The notes: a model not told the origin generated them from the letters alone. DNA of 64,000 nucleotides from Alphaproteobacteria bacterium (GCA_028284045.1 JANQSN010000059.1:1-64000), one strand, 5' to 3'; counted from the first letter of the stretch, positions 1-7,941 are shown. Numbers and translations: made by a program.

Positions 1-1030
1 CAGGTCACGATCGACATGGTCGTTGATCCGCCGAAGCGTCACCGTTGCGGGATCGATGCCGGGACCGAAGACGACGCGGTCGGGGCTGTCGTTGAACACA
101 TTGGACTGATAGTCGTAGATCCGGTCCTCGCCGTAGCCGAGGCGGAAGATGTAGGTGTCGCCGCCGTCGCGCCCCTCCAGCCGGTCGTTGCCGGCGCCGC
201 CGTCCAGCACGTCCACGGCATCGGTGCCGTGCAGGGTATCGTTGCCGTCGGTGCCGATCAGCAACAGCGCTTCCAGGTCCCGATGGGTCCAAACCGTGCC
301 GTCGGCGAACTCGAACCGCTCGATCCGGTGATAGTCGGTGTAGAACTGGTCGCGCAGGATCAGCCGGTCGGTCAGCCCGGTGAAGTCGATGATCAGGTCC
401 CACAGGAGGGGGCCGCCGGTGCGGGTGACGGTCAGATCGCCGGGCGCGATGCCGGCACCGAACACGACGCGGTCGGCGGTGCCGGGCCCGGTGCTCTCGA
501 AGTCGTGGATCTCGTCGACCCCGTAGCCCACGCCGAAGACATAGGTATCGCCGTTGGCGCCGCCGTCGAGCGTATCGTTGCCGAGCCCGCCGTCCAGCAG
601 ATCGGCCGTGATGAAGCCCTTCAGGGCGTCGTCCCCGTCCGTCGCCTGCAACAGGCGCAACTGGACGTCGAGGTAGCTCCAGGTCGTGCCGTCCGCGAAC
701 TCGAAGTATTCGACGCGGTGATACTCCAGGAAGAACTGATCCTGGATGATCAGTCGATCGGTCGTTCCGGCGAGGTCGATGATCAGATCGCGGGCGGCGA
801 AATCGGTACTGCGCCCCAGCACCAGGTCGTCGGGCGTGATGCCCTCGCCGAACACCACGCGGTCGGCGAAGCCGTTCGACCCGCTGCCCTGGAAGTCGGA
901 GATCCGGTCGGTCCCGTAGCCGGCGCCGAACAGATAGGTGTCGCGGCCCTTGCCGCCGTCCATCGTGTCGTTGCCGCCACCCGGCATGAACAGGTCGTTG
1001 CCGTCGCTGCCGGCCAGGGAGTCGTCGCCC
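1..1030 (-). repeat. Three ~390-bp RTX repeat units inside the large RTX gene
   Basis: The encoded motif DTY(I/V/L)F recurs near 150, 541 and 935, a period of about 390 bp (130 residues). Each unit runs DGGxGND nonapeptides, GYGxDxIxDF, ADRVVFG, RDLIID, TDRLI, DQF, HRxExFEFADGT and LLxxTDGND. The array continues beyond the left edge, so the copy number is unknown. Confidence 0.8.
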
Positions 1031-2820
1031 GTGGCATCGCCGACGATCAGGGTGCGCGAGGCGATCTCCGAGACGGTCAGCGGCAGCCCCTGGGTGGTGA
1101 ACAGGTCGTCCAGCCGCGTTTCCAGGACGGCCATGTCGGCGTCCAGTGCGCGCCACACGGTCTGCAGGATCGGCGTCAGGCCGGTCCAATAGTTCACGGC
1201 GTCGGCTTGCAGCGCTGGCGTGAGACCGGTGAGGTTGGCCAGCGTGGCGTCGAGATCGAGGGTGCCTCGGATGCGGTCGGCGGCGCTGTCGTACCAGACG
1301 CCGACGAAGGCGGATGAGATGACGCCTTGCAGGGTGAGCCGGGTCGCGACCTCCGTGCGGATGGCGGCAAACCGCTCCTCCAGCAGCGCCGCGGCGTCCC
1401 AGCCGGGATTGCTCGACCCATTCTGGTCGAAGGGCCGGCCGGAGAAGGTCTCCAGCGCCGCCAGGTGCTGCCCGTCGATCAGCGCGCCGCGGCCGTTGGG
1501 ATCGGCGGTGTCCGCCCCTGTCCAGCGCAGCACGATCGCCTCCGCGCGCTGTTGGGCGAGATGCAGTTCCTCCACCGGCGCATAGGTCAGGCCCAGCACC
1601 AGGTCCGCCAGCACGGCATCCTGGCTCATCGCGATCACCAGGTCCGGCGCCGTGCCGTAGCCGCGCAGATTGCCGTGCCCCAGATAGAGCCAAGCATCCG
1701 GCGCTTCACCATCGTAGAGCGTGTCGATCTGGCTGTTGTCGAACCAGACGTCGACGATCTCACCCGTCGTGCCGTCGCCGCGGGTAAAGGTGCTGGTGTG
1801 GGAAACGGTGTTGCCGTTGACGGTGTGGCCGGCCAGCGCGGCGTTCAGGTCGATCGACGCTATGTTGAAGTCGGCGAGCACGTGCAGCTCGCCCGCATCC
1901 GTCCAGCCATCCCGGTCGGCATCGATCCACAGGGTCAGCTCGGCGAACCCCGGATCGCTGGCGTCGATCACCCCGTCGCCATTGGCGTCCAGCGCCGACA
2001 GCTCGGTGAACCCGTCCGTCGTGGCGTTGCCGAACACCTCGCCGATATCGTCGATCCGCCCGTTGCCGTTCAGGTCCCGGGCCAGGATCCCGTCCTCTGC
2101 TTCCACCCAGCCGGTGCGCTCCGCGAACCCGTCGGCGTCCAGGTCGAAATAGACCGTCGACCCATCGAGCCCGGTGAAGGTCAGCCCGTCGCCGTCGAGA
2201 TCCAGCACCAGCGGGGAAATCTGCTGTTCAGCCCAGGCCAGCAAATGCTTCTCACCCAAAAACGAGAATTTATTCTGCGCACTTTTCTCAGAAATAGGCA
2301 AAATGCCCTCCGAGTTATGCAAAGGGCTATAATATCGCAAAACATTCAAGCTTTCTGCCCAGTTGTTTTCTGTGTTTGAATACTCTGGAGCAGGTTGACC
2401 GTTCATAACTAAGAAAATCTGCCGGAATAATTCGGCCTGCTCTTCGACATTTAAATCCTCAAATCTCCTTCCATTGGCCAAATCGTCAGTGAAATCATAA
2501 TCCGGATTAAATCCCCGATAATACAAGAAATCTAATGGATCTTCGAAATTAAGATAAGTCTGAACCTGCCACACATGAGCCATTTCGTGAACCAACCACG
2601 ACTGCACGTAAATACTCATTTGAGATATATCACTTGAGTACCATTGATGATCGGGAGGATAGTAGATGTTACCGTCTGGCGCTATTGGCCGGCCATCGGG
2701 TTGCCAAAACGCATAGTGATGATTATATATCTTAACTTCAGCATAATTTATATGATCTCCATATACGGTTTGTAATAGACTCACCTCACCTTGGGTAAGC
2801 GACCTGCCTTCACTCATCAT
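1..2820 (-). CDS. Large RTX Ca-binding protein with N-terminal HExxH (Vgr-related-like) domain, C-terminus off the window
   Basis: Partial: it begins at the ATG at 2818-2820 (a second ATG directly follows; GGGGAG lies upstream) and leaves the window on the left, with 940 codons visible. Residues 1-200 are AT-rich and carry HEMAH at 78-82 followed by EEQAE at about 126-130, the layout of the 'Vgr-related' putative zinc-peptidase domain of proteobacteria. Residues 201-330 contain Asp/Asn loops (LDLDGDG, DLDADGFAE, DLNGNG, DANGDG) like the calcium-binding centre of FrpC-type RTX proteins. From about residue 595 there are three repeats of roughly 130 residues, each with DGGxGND nonapeptides, DTYxFGxGYG and ADRVVFGxGI. 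By family knowledge it is probably exported by a type I system and folds on Ca2+ outside the cell. The target is unknown, and no secretion genes are in the window. The C-terminal secretion signal cannot be checked. Confidence 0.85.
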   Translation of the reverse strand, partial: MMSEGRSLTQGEVSLLQTVYGDHINYAEVKIYNHHYAFWQPDGRPIAPDGNIYYPPDHQWYSSDISQMSIYVQSWLVHEMAHVWQVQTYLNFEDPLDFLYYRGFNPDYDFTDDLANGRRFEDLNVEEQAELFRQIFLVMNGQPAPEYSNTENNWAESLNVLRYYSPLHNSEGILPISEKSAQNKFSFLGEKHLLAWAEQQISPLVLDLDGDGLTFTGLDGSTVYFDLDADGFAERTGWVEAEDGILARDLNGNGRIDDIGEVFGNATTDGFTELSALDANGDGVIDASDPGFAELTLWIDADRDGWTDAGELHVLADFNIASIDLNAALAGHTVNGNTVSHTSTFTRGDGTTGEIVDVWFDNSQIDTLYDGEAPDAWLYLGHGNLRGYGTAPDLVIAMSQDAVLADLVLGLTYAPVEELHLAQQRAEAIVLRWTGADTADPNGRGALIDGQHLAALETFSGRPFDQNGSSNPGWDAAALLEERFAAIRTEVATRLTLQGVISSAFVGVWYDSAADRIRGTLDLDATLANLTGLTPALQADAVNYWTGLTPILQTVWRALDADMAVLETRLDDLFTTQGLPLTVSEIASRTLIVGDATGDDSLAGSDGNDLFMPGGGNDTMDGGKGRDTYLFGAGYGTDRISDFQGSGSNGFADRVVFGEGITPDDLVLGRSTDFAARDLIIDLAGTTDRLIIQDQFFLEYHRVEYFEFADGTTWSYLDVQLRLLQATDGDDALKGFITADLLDGGLGNDTLDGGANGDTYVFGVGYGVDEIHDFESTGPGTADRVVFGAGIAPGDLTVTRTGGPLLWDLIIDFTGLTDRLILRDQFYTDYHRIERFEFADGTVWTHRDLEALLLIGTDGNDTLHGTDAVDVLDGGAGNDRLEGRDGGDTYIFRLGYGEDRIYDYQSNVFNDSPDRVVFGPGIDPATVTLRRINDHVDRDL
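1251..1466 (-). repeat. Copy 1 of a 216-bp duplicated segment (inside the RTX gene)
   Basis: This segment codes for residues about 452-523 of the RTX protein (from LAALETFSGRPFDQN to RGTLDLD). It matches 3622-3837 in the same orientation without any indel; I count 11 mismatches in 216 bp, about 95% identity. The shared segment lies just before the calcium-binding repeats of the protein. Confidence 0.9.
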
Positions 2821-2888
2821 CTTACTCCCCATTCATAGAAATTAAACTAGAGCACGATCGCTAAGAATTAATCATTTACTATTTCTAC

Positions 2889-3455
2889 TCATGGACCAAC
2901 CGCTGCTTCCTGATCGCAATACGCACTGATTCCTGAATTCTGAGCCAATTCAATTTCTCGCATATAATCTTCGAGCGCAGGTATTACTCCATCATCAACG
3001 GCGAGATCGATACAATCATCACCGTACGTATCCGACATAAAGCAGTTGCTACGCTGATAGCCTTCTTCGAAAAAGAACTCCCAGTGGTCCGACACAAAAT
3101 ATTCCCTAATCGAATTCAACGTTTCTCTTGTAAGTTGGCTTGTATCAACTGAATGAATAGCAAAAAACACTATATCTCTCATCACCATTGGCATGTCGTG
3201 CGAAGGTCGAGGAACTCTTAACCCTCTAAAAAAAATCAGTGTTGTGATAAAGGCCGACGAATCTTGCTTTCCCTCAAGAAAATCACTCCATAGAATCTGC
3301 CATGTTTCTTCACAATTATTAAAATCTAAATCGTAATATCGGTGCCCTTCCGGAATTCTCCTAGAAATTGATTCTTGATCGGAAAGCGCATTTTGTGGAA
3401 ATGCAACAGCAAGAATAACAAAAAACGAAAGAAGCCAAGTAAAGAGCTTTCTCAT
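2889..3455 (-). CDS. Small secreted hypothetical protein, AT-rich
   Basis: I do not recognise a family. I chose the ATG at 3453-3455 because AGAAGATAGGAAT lies before it and the product then opens with a Sec signal peptide: MRKLF, a hydrophobic run (TWLLSFFVILAVAF), and a probable cleavage around NALSD. The frame is open further upstream to 3548. The mature protein is about 160 residues, acidic, with four cysteines (CEETW, NCFM, DDCID, YCDQE) that could pair in the periplasm. Its codon use is AT-rich like the head of the RTX gene, which starts 68 bp downstream on the same strand. A shared transcript is likely. By position it could be a periplasmic partner or immunity factor of the HExxH head; this is inference only. 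Confidence 0.7.
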   Translation of the reverse strand: MRKLFTWLLSFFVILAVAFPQNALSDQESISRRIPEGHRYYDLDFNNCEETWQILWSDFLEGKQDSSAFITTLIFFRGLRVPRPSHDMPMVMRDIVFFAIHSVDTSQLTRETLNSIREYFVSDHWEFFFEEGYQRSNCFMSDTYGDDCIDLAVDDGVIPALEDYMREIELAQNSGISAYCDQEAAVGP

Positions 3456-3610
3456 ATTCCTATCTTCTTTCCCAGCATTCTGGACACTCTCGGGGCACAC
3501 GCATTCGCAATGTAGCTGACGCGCTTCTGATCGTCCTATTTCCTCCATCCACCTGGTGCATTCTGATGCAATTTAGTTAGAAATGCAAGCAAATTTGCTG
3601 CGGCGCACAA

Positions 3611-3850
3611 TCATGCCGCGCCGAGATCGAGGGTGCCGCGGATGCGGTCGGCGGCGCTGTCGTACCAAACGCCGACGAAGGCGGATGAGATGACGCCTTG
3701 CAGGGTGAGCCGGGTCGCGACCTCCGTGCGGATGGCGGCGAACCGCTCCTCCAACATTGCCGCGGCATCCCAGCCGGGGTTGCTCGACCCGTTCTGGTCG
3801 AAGGGCCGGCCAGAGAAGGTCTCCAGCGCCGCCAGATGCCCCCAACGCAT
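3611..3850 (-). pseudogene. Orphan fragment of the RTX gene body
   Basis: A 79-codon open frame whose product matches residues about 452-523 of the neighbouring RTX protein almost exactly (ETFSGRPFDQNGSSNPGWDA is shared). It has neither the HExxH head nor the RTX repeats. The frame opens with MRWGH, which is not from the parent gene, and stops 10 bp after homology ends. GC content is high, unlike the AT-rich gene beside it. I read it as the leftover of a second RTX copy broken by recombination; expression as a short peptide cannot be excluded. Confidence 0.75.
3622..3837 (-). repeat. Copy 2 of the 216-bp duplicated segment
   Basis: Gap-free match to 1251-1466 at a constant offset of 2371 bp, about 95% identical. 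Homology ends abruptly on both sides. The two direct copies flank the AT-rich small gene and the AT-rich head of the RTX gene. Confidence 0.9.
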
Positions 3851-3954
3851 GAAAAGCGATGTGCCCCATGAGCGACTACGCGAACATGGCGTGACGAAAA
3901 ACGAAGGGCTTCTGCGGTTCTTGGGAAGCGATGTTCGGCTATGAGGAGGGCCGC

Positions 3955-4030
3955 TGGTGCCGCAGGAGGGACTCGAACCCCCGACCCACGCATTACGAAT
4001 GCGTTGCTCTACCGGCTGAGCTACTGCGGC
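3955..4030 (-). tRNA. tRNA-Thr (anticodon CGT), CCA encoded
   Basis: Reading the minus strand from 4030: acceptor stem GCCGCAG pairs with CTGCGGC, D-arm GCTC/GAGC, anticodon stem ACGCA/TGCGT around loop TTCGTAA (anticodon CGT), T-arm with TTCGAGT, discriminator A and an encoded CCA. Length is 76 nt. The 3' end faces the accessory block to the left, the usual geometry for integration at a tRNA, although no second att copy is visible here. Confidence 0.95.
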
Positions 4031-4211
4031 GCCTGGGAAGCGGCTGGGTGCCGGAACGGCGACACCCTAACTCTGGCCCCGTTAACCGTCAATTACGCCC
4101 CCCGCCGGCAGGTGCGGCGACAGACACCCGGCTCGCCCTGGCGATCTCCGCCGCCATCGCGGGCACGGCGGCAGAGGGTGAGTGAGGGTCGCTCACCCAC
4201 AACGCCTGCGC

Positions 4212-4317
4212 TAGATCAACCTGCGTTCAGATGGCATCATCTGAACGCAGATAAGTTGATCTAATTCAAAGTGTTAGAGCATCTTATCTGCGTCCATCCG
4301 GACGCAGGATGCGCTAG
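4212..4317. repeat. Composite palindromic (REP-like) intergenic element, two hairpins
   Basis: First hairpin: 4221-4233 (CTGCGTTCAGATG) pairs perfectly with 4238-4250 around a 4-nt loop, and is itself enclosed by TAGATCAAC (4212-4220) and GTTGATCTA (4255-4263). Second hairpin: CTGCGTCC (4288-4295) pairs with GGACGCAG (4300-4307), enclosed by TAGAGCATC and GATGCGCTA with one mismatch. This two-part structure looks like a dispersed alphaproteobacterial palindromic repeat. Its last bases, CTAG, supply the stop codon of the ORF at 4314-4544. Confidence 0.7.
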
Positions 4318-4544
4318 GCAAACAAATCGAACGCCGTCCCGCCGATCTCGGCGATGTCATTCGACAGACCCAGATCTTCGGAAATCTCGTTGAACTTCGC
4401 CAACGGCTCCATCCGCTCACCGTTTCCAGTCTTGCCGAGATTCCCAACGTAATCGGTTTGAGAATACAAGTCGTAGATCTCGTTACGACCCATCTCGTCA
4501 GCCTTCCCCTTAAGGTCGAAGGCAAGGATGCAATCGTCCGGCAT
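4314..4544 (-). CDS. Short acidic hypothetical protein (76 aa)
   Basis: No family recognised. The ATG at 4542-4544 is preceded by GGAGTAAG at good spacing. The product is soluble and acidic (MPDDCILAFDLKGKADEMGR at the start, GGTAFDLFA at the end), without a signal peptide or membrane segment. Its amber stop TAG is formed by the terminal CTAG of the palindromic element, so insertion of that element may have cut the reading frame short. It stands alone between the tRNA-Thr region and the sulfotransferase. It may be a remnant of a longer gene. Confidence 0.5.
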   Translation of the reverse strand: MPDDCILAFDLKGKADEMGRNEIYDLYSQTDYVGNLGKTGNGERMEPLAKFNEISEDLGLSNDIAEIGGTAFDLFA

Positions 4545-4729
4545 CGGTCTTACTCCTACATCCGTGGTTCAAGGGCCGGGGCGGCTACGGTGTATTTGGC
4601 CACCACCAATCTCGAAGCATCTCAACTTCAAGAGTCTGTATCGCACAGTCGCGACGGGGACTCAGTGACGGGTGTCACAGCCCCATTCGACTCCTCGACA
4701 CGGGTGGGTTCGCGGCCGGCGCGGCGCCG

Positions 4730-5614
4730 TCAGTCCTGCCAACGCGCCGGAACCGCGCTGGCGAACCGTTCGCGACAGAATGCGTATTGCGGCGCGAGCA
4801 CGGTCCGAAAGGCGGCACGCATGTCGTCCGGCAGGAGGGTCCTCGATCCCGCCTGGTTCTTCACCTCGCCGGTGTCGCCCGGACGGAAGCCGACATCGGC
4901 AAAGCGGCAGAGCCGGCGAAGCGCCTCATCCGAAAAAAGATCCTCATAGAATAGATACAGTATGTCTTCTGACGAGAAGACACCGTCCAGATCACCGACC
5001 GTTCCCCGATAGTCTGCACGGCCGACAACCCGCGGCGATCGGATCGCTTCGCGCCACTTTACCAGGATATCGCTGTGCGGATTGATTTGCTGCAAGTAGC
5101 GCAACTGCGACCACAGCCGGTCGATCGGGTCGCGCATGACGAAGAGGATCTTGAGCGCGACAGCCTGCGAGGCGCAGAAATCCTTCAGATACGCAAAACC
5201 GCCTTCGCCGATGACCGCATAGGCCGGCGTGATGTCGCACAAGGTCCGCGTACCGGGCTCGCAAATCCGGGCGAAATGGCCGAAATAGGCATCGTCGTCA
5301 TAGATCATCTGGACCCGGTCGACGCTGGCCCGAAAGGTTGGCTGGCGTGCCAGATCATCGACGGCGCCGCCGGCCTGGCCCAAGTGGAAGCCGAGCCGCT
5401 TCACGGCGAACGCGTCCATATCGTTGAGCGCCTTCTCCGGAAACTTCGCGCTGAAGAAGTGAAGCTCCTTGAGGGGCGATACCGTGACCTCAGGCAGCGA
5501 CCCCAGATAGTGATAGAGCCAACTCGTCGCGCATCTCATCGCGCCGACGCAGACCAGAAACGTCTTTCCGTCGAGGGCGGCGTACTTCTGCAGTGCGGGG
5601 ATTTTCGAAGACAA
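4730..5614 (-). CDS. Sulfotransferase family protein
   Basis: Probably transfers sulfate from PAPS to an unknown acceptor. The 5'-phosphosulfate loop is seen at TFLVCVGAMRCATSWLYHYL near the N-terminus, and the 3'-phosphate site at ILFVMRDPIDRLWSQLRYL in the middle; FYEDLF near the C-terminal third is also typical of the fold. The frame is open back to 5878, but that would overlap the divergent gene and adds low-complexity sequence. I chose the TTG at 5612-5614 (294 aa), which places the P-loop about 17 residues from the start; AGGGGG lies upstream at loose spacing, so the start is uncertain. No glycan or lipid genes adjoin it, so the substrate cannot be inferred. Confidence 0.8.
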   Translation of the reverse strand: MSSKIPALQKYAALDGKTFLVCVGAMRCATSWLYHYLGSLPEVTVSPLKELHFFSAKFPEKALNDMDAFAVKRLGFHLGQAGGAVDDLARQPTFRASVDRVQMIYDDDAYFGHFARICEPGTRTLCDITPAYAVIGEGGFAYLKDFCASQAVALKILFVMRDPIDRLWSQLRYLQQINPHSDILVKWREAIRSPRVVGRADYRGTVGDLDGVFSSEDILYLFYEDLFSDEALRRLCRFADVGFRPGDTGEVKNQAGSRTLLPDDMRAAFRTVLAPQYAFCRERFASAVPARWQD

Positions 5615-5742
5615 GGCTTGTCCGTTGCCCCCTGTCGTTGCGCGCCCACAACCGGAATTTGCGCGGTCGAAAGGGATCGGTTCCGACCTGGTCGGCGCGC
5701 CGCAAGTCTGCCGCCGCTCAGCACTCGGTTTCCGGCCCCCGG

Positions 5743-5790
5743 ATGCCCAAATGACTCGATGCCCGAGTGGCCCGATGCCCGAATGACTCG
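5743..5790. repeat. Three tandem 16-bp repeats
   Basis: ATGCCCAAATGACTCG, ATGCCCGAGTGGCCCG and ATGCCCGAATGACTCG stand head to tail in the divergent region between the sulfotransferase and the membrane protein gene. Units 1 and 3 differ at one base. They could be regulator half-sites or simple slippage; there are no spacers, so it is not a CRISPR. Confidence 0.75.
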
Positions 5791-5870
5791 ATAGTTGTAC
5801 CCCAAGTGCCGGCGCGCCATCATCGTCGGCGCAGCCCGGCCCCGGCCGCGGCATGACGGGGGGGCGGCGC

Positions 5871-6398
5871 ATGCGCAAAGGCTCGAAGATCCTTCACACG
5901 CTGTCCGCCTGTGGGCTGATCGGCGGCCTCGGCTGCTACATGCTGCTGCTTCTGGTGGCGCCGCAGGACACGCCCGCCGCCTATGCCGATCTGCGGCGGT
6001 CCATCGCGGCGATCAGCAATTACGTGCTGCTGCCTTCCCTGGCGATCGCCCTCTTGTCCGGCATCGTCTCCATGGTGGTGCATCGCCCGTATATCGACAA
6101 AGGCTGGGCCTGGCTGAAGGCGGCCATGGGCATTCTGATGTTCAAGGGCGTGCTGACGGTCGTCGGCGCGAAGGCCGACTATGCCGCGACGGTCTCTGAG
6201 AGAATGGCGGCGGGCGAGGCCCCGGCCGACGCGCTCGACGCCGCCCTGGCGATGGAGTGGTACGCCCTCGCCGCGGTAATGGTGCTGTCGGTCGCCAATG
6301 TCGTCCTGGGCGTCTGGCGACCCCGGCTGATGCGGCGACCCGGCCGCCGGACTGAGCGCGCGTCCGAGGAGGCGGAACCCACGCGGAAGGCGGCTTAG
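5871..6398 (+). CDS. DUF2269-like integral membrane protein
   Basis: A 175-residue protein with four hydrophobic segments: about residues 6-26 (ILHTLSACGLIGGLGCYMLL), 46-66, 82-100 and 130-150. The pattern and the short HTLSACGLIGG and GIVSMVVHRPYI motifs suggest a DUF2269-type inner-membrane protein; the function is not known. I prefer the ATG at 5871, preceded by a run of G at 5856-5862, over the in-frame ATG at 5853. It is convergent with ccmI, which ends 53 bp away. The C-terminal tail is basic and acidic and lies in the cytoplasm. Confidence 0.65.
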   Translation: MRKGSKILHTLSACGLIGGLGCYMLLLLVAPQDTPAAYADLRRSIAAISNYVLLPSLAIALLSGIVSMVVHRPYIDKGWAWLKAAMGILMFKGVLTVVGAKADYAATVSERMAAGEAPADALDAALAMEWYALAAVMVLSVANVVLGVWRPRLMRRPGRRTERASEEAEPTRKAA

Positions 6399-6450
6399 CG
6401 CGCGACGCTCCCGCGCGGCAGCGTCGGCCAGGTCGGCAGCGCCCGACCCG

Positions 6451-7941
6451 TCACTCCGCCGGCGCGTCTTGCGGCCCCGTCCCGCCATCGGCACCATCCG
6501 GCGCACCACCGCTATCCCGCACCGCTTCCAAGGTCGCGAGGCGATCCGCCACGGCGGCGCGGTTCGCGTCGTCGGGCGGCAGGACCTCCAGGAGGCGGGC
6601 GTAGATCGACGCCGCACGGTCGTAGGCGCCAGCGACCTCCGATAGCTGGGCCAGTTGCCAGAGACCAAGCGGGTTGTCGGGATCGGCCTGCAGCAGGCGG
6701 TCGAGCGCCCGCAAGGCCGTCTCGGTCGGGCCCGCCTCGCCCCAATCGGCCAAGTGCGCGGCACTCTCCGCCTCCAACACACGCAGGTCGTCCGGCGCGG
6801 CGGCCCGCGCGCTCTCCAGCGCGGCGAACTGATCGTCCCGGCGGCCCAGCACGCCATAGGCCTGGGCCAGACGCAGCCAGCCGTCGACATCACCAGGCGC
6901 TTCGGCCAGGCGCGCCGCCAGCCCCGACACCATGCCCTCGATCATCGCGGCCTGCTGGTCCGCCGGCAGCGCCGAGACGGCGGCCATGTCCGCCGCATCC
7001 GGCCCAGCCGCCCCCACCGGTGCCGCCGGGTCGGGCACCGCTTCGTCTGGGTCCTGCCCCAGCGCGTCGGCCGTGTCGCGGATATGCGCGATCAATAGGC
7101 CGAGCCAGGGCGCATCCGCCGGCGTGTCGCGCATCAGCGCCTGCCACTGGCCCAGCGCCGCCGCGCGGTCGCCGGCCTGCGCCCGGCCCAGCGCCAGGTA
7201 GAACCGCGCCCGCGGATCGGCCGGGCGCGCGTCCAGCACCTCCTGGAAGGTTTCGATCGCCGGCTCGGTCACGATGCCGCCGGCGTCGTCGACCAGCGCC
7301 TCGCCATAGGCCGACAGCGCATCCGGGTCGCCGTCGGACTGCCCGACCGCGCGGGCGAGCGCGGTGACCGCCTGGCTGGTCCGGCCGAGCGTCCGCCAGC
7401 GGCTGCCCAGATCCATCCAGTCCGCCACCGATCCGCCGTCCGTCGCCAGCCGCTGGGCCAGCGCCTCCGCCGCCGCCACGGCGACGGCCTGCGCTTCGAT
7501 CAGGGCCGGATCGCGCTGGGCGAAGGGCTCCGACGGCAGGCCGGGGCTGCCGAGCCAGAGATACAGGCCGAGCGCCGCCGCCGGCACCGCCCCCATGACG
7601 ATCAGGCCGAGCCGCCGGGCCGGTCGGTCGGGCGGCGGCGCCGGGGCCCCGCCCACCGAATCCTCGGGCCGATCGTCCGGATCGGCGGCGGCGAGCAGGC
7701 GGCGCGACAGCTCCGCCTCCTCCGCCACGGCGGCTGCCGCGGGCAGGCGGCCGGCGGCGACCTCCGCCTTCAGATCGGCGAGTTGGCGGCGGTAGACCTC
7801 CGCCGTCGCGACGGCGCCGTCGGCAGCCTCACCCCCCGCCGCCCCCGGCCCGTCGCGGCGCGGCCCCGCCAGCACTGCGGCCAGCGGGATCACCACGCCG
7901 GCGGTCAGCACGGCGGCCAGGATCCACAAGAGGAGGGACAT
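6451..7941 (-). CDS. ccmI: Cytochrome c maturation protein CcmI (TPR)
   Basis: Holds apocytochrome c for the CcmF/CcmH haem ligation complex. Start at the ATG at 7939-7941, overlapping the ccmH stop (TGATG). The product (496 aa) opens with a membrane helix (MSLLLWILAAVLTAGVVIPL), then an alpha-helical cytoplasmic loop with EVYRRQLADLKAEVAAGRL, typical of CcmI. A second membrane helix is near residues 120-140 (LGLIVMGAVPAAALGLYLW), followed by a periplasmic part with several TPR-like stretches up to about residue 470. Last gene of the operon; the C-terminus is acidic and Gly/Asp-rich. The family assignment rests on position plus this two-helix/TPR layout. Confidence 0.9.
   Translation of the reverse strand: MSLLLWILAAVLTAGVVIPLAAVLAGPRRDGPGAAGGEAADGAVATAEVYRRQLADLKAEVAAGRLPAAAAVAEEAELSRRLLAAADPDDRPEDSVGGAPAPPPDRPARRLGLIVMGAVPAAALGLYLWLGSPGLPSEPFAQRDPALIEAQAVAVAAAEALAQRLATDGGSVADWMDLGSRWRTLGRTSQAVTALARAVGQSDGDPDALSAYGEALVDDAGGIVTEPAIETFQEVLDARPADPRARFYLALGRAQAGDRAAALGQWQALMRDTPADAPWLGLLIAHIRDTADALGQDPDEAVPDPAAPVGAAGPDAADMAAVSALPADQQAAMIEGMVSGLAARLAEAPGDVDGWLRLAQAYGVLGRRDDQFAALESARAAAPDDLRVLEAESAAHLADWGEAGPTETALRALDRLLQADPDNPLGLWQLAQLSEVAGAYDRAASIYARLLEVLPPDDANRAAVADRLATLEAVRDSGGAPDGADGGTGPQDAPAE

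Noticed and set aside
16-1317. A 433-codon plus-strand frame opposite the RTX gene
   Set aside because: Val/Gly/Ala-rich antisense translation of a repetitive GC-rich gene, no domains, no ribosome site.
5-1693. A 562-codon minus-strand frame overlapping the RTX gene
   Set aside because: Its product is Arg/Ala/Gly-rich without motifs; the frame one step away reads clean RTX nonapeptides, so this is a high-GC shadow.
2848-2863. TAGAGC...CTA half-palindrome between the small secreted gene and the RTX gene
   Set aside because: Similar to the ends of the palindromic elements but too short and imperfect to call a copy.
5743-5790. CRISPR-like array
   Set aside because: Units are contiguous with no spacers and only three copies; no cas genes nearby.
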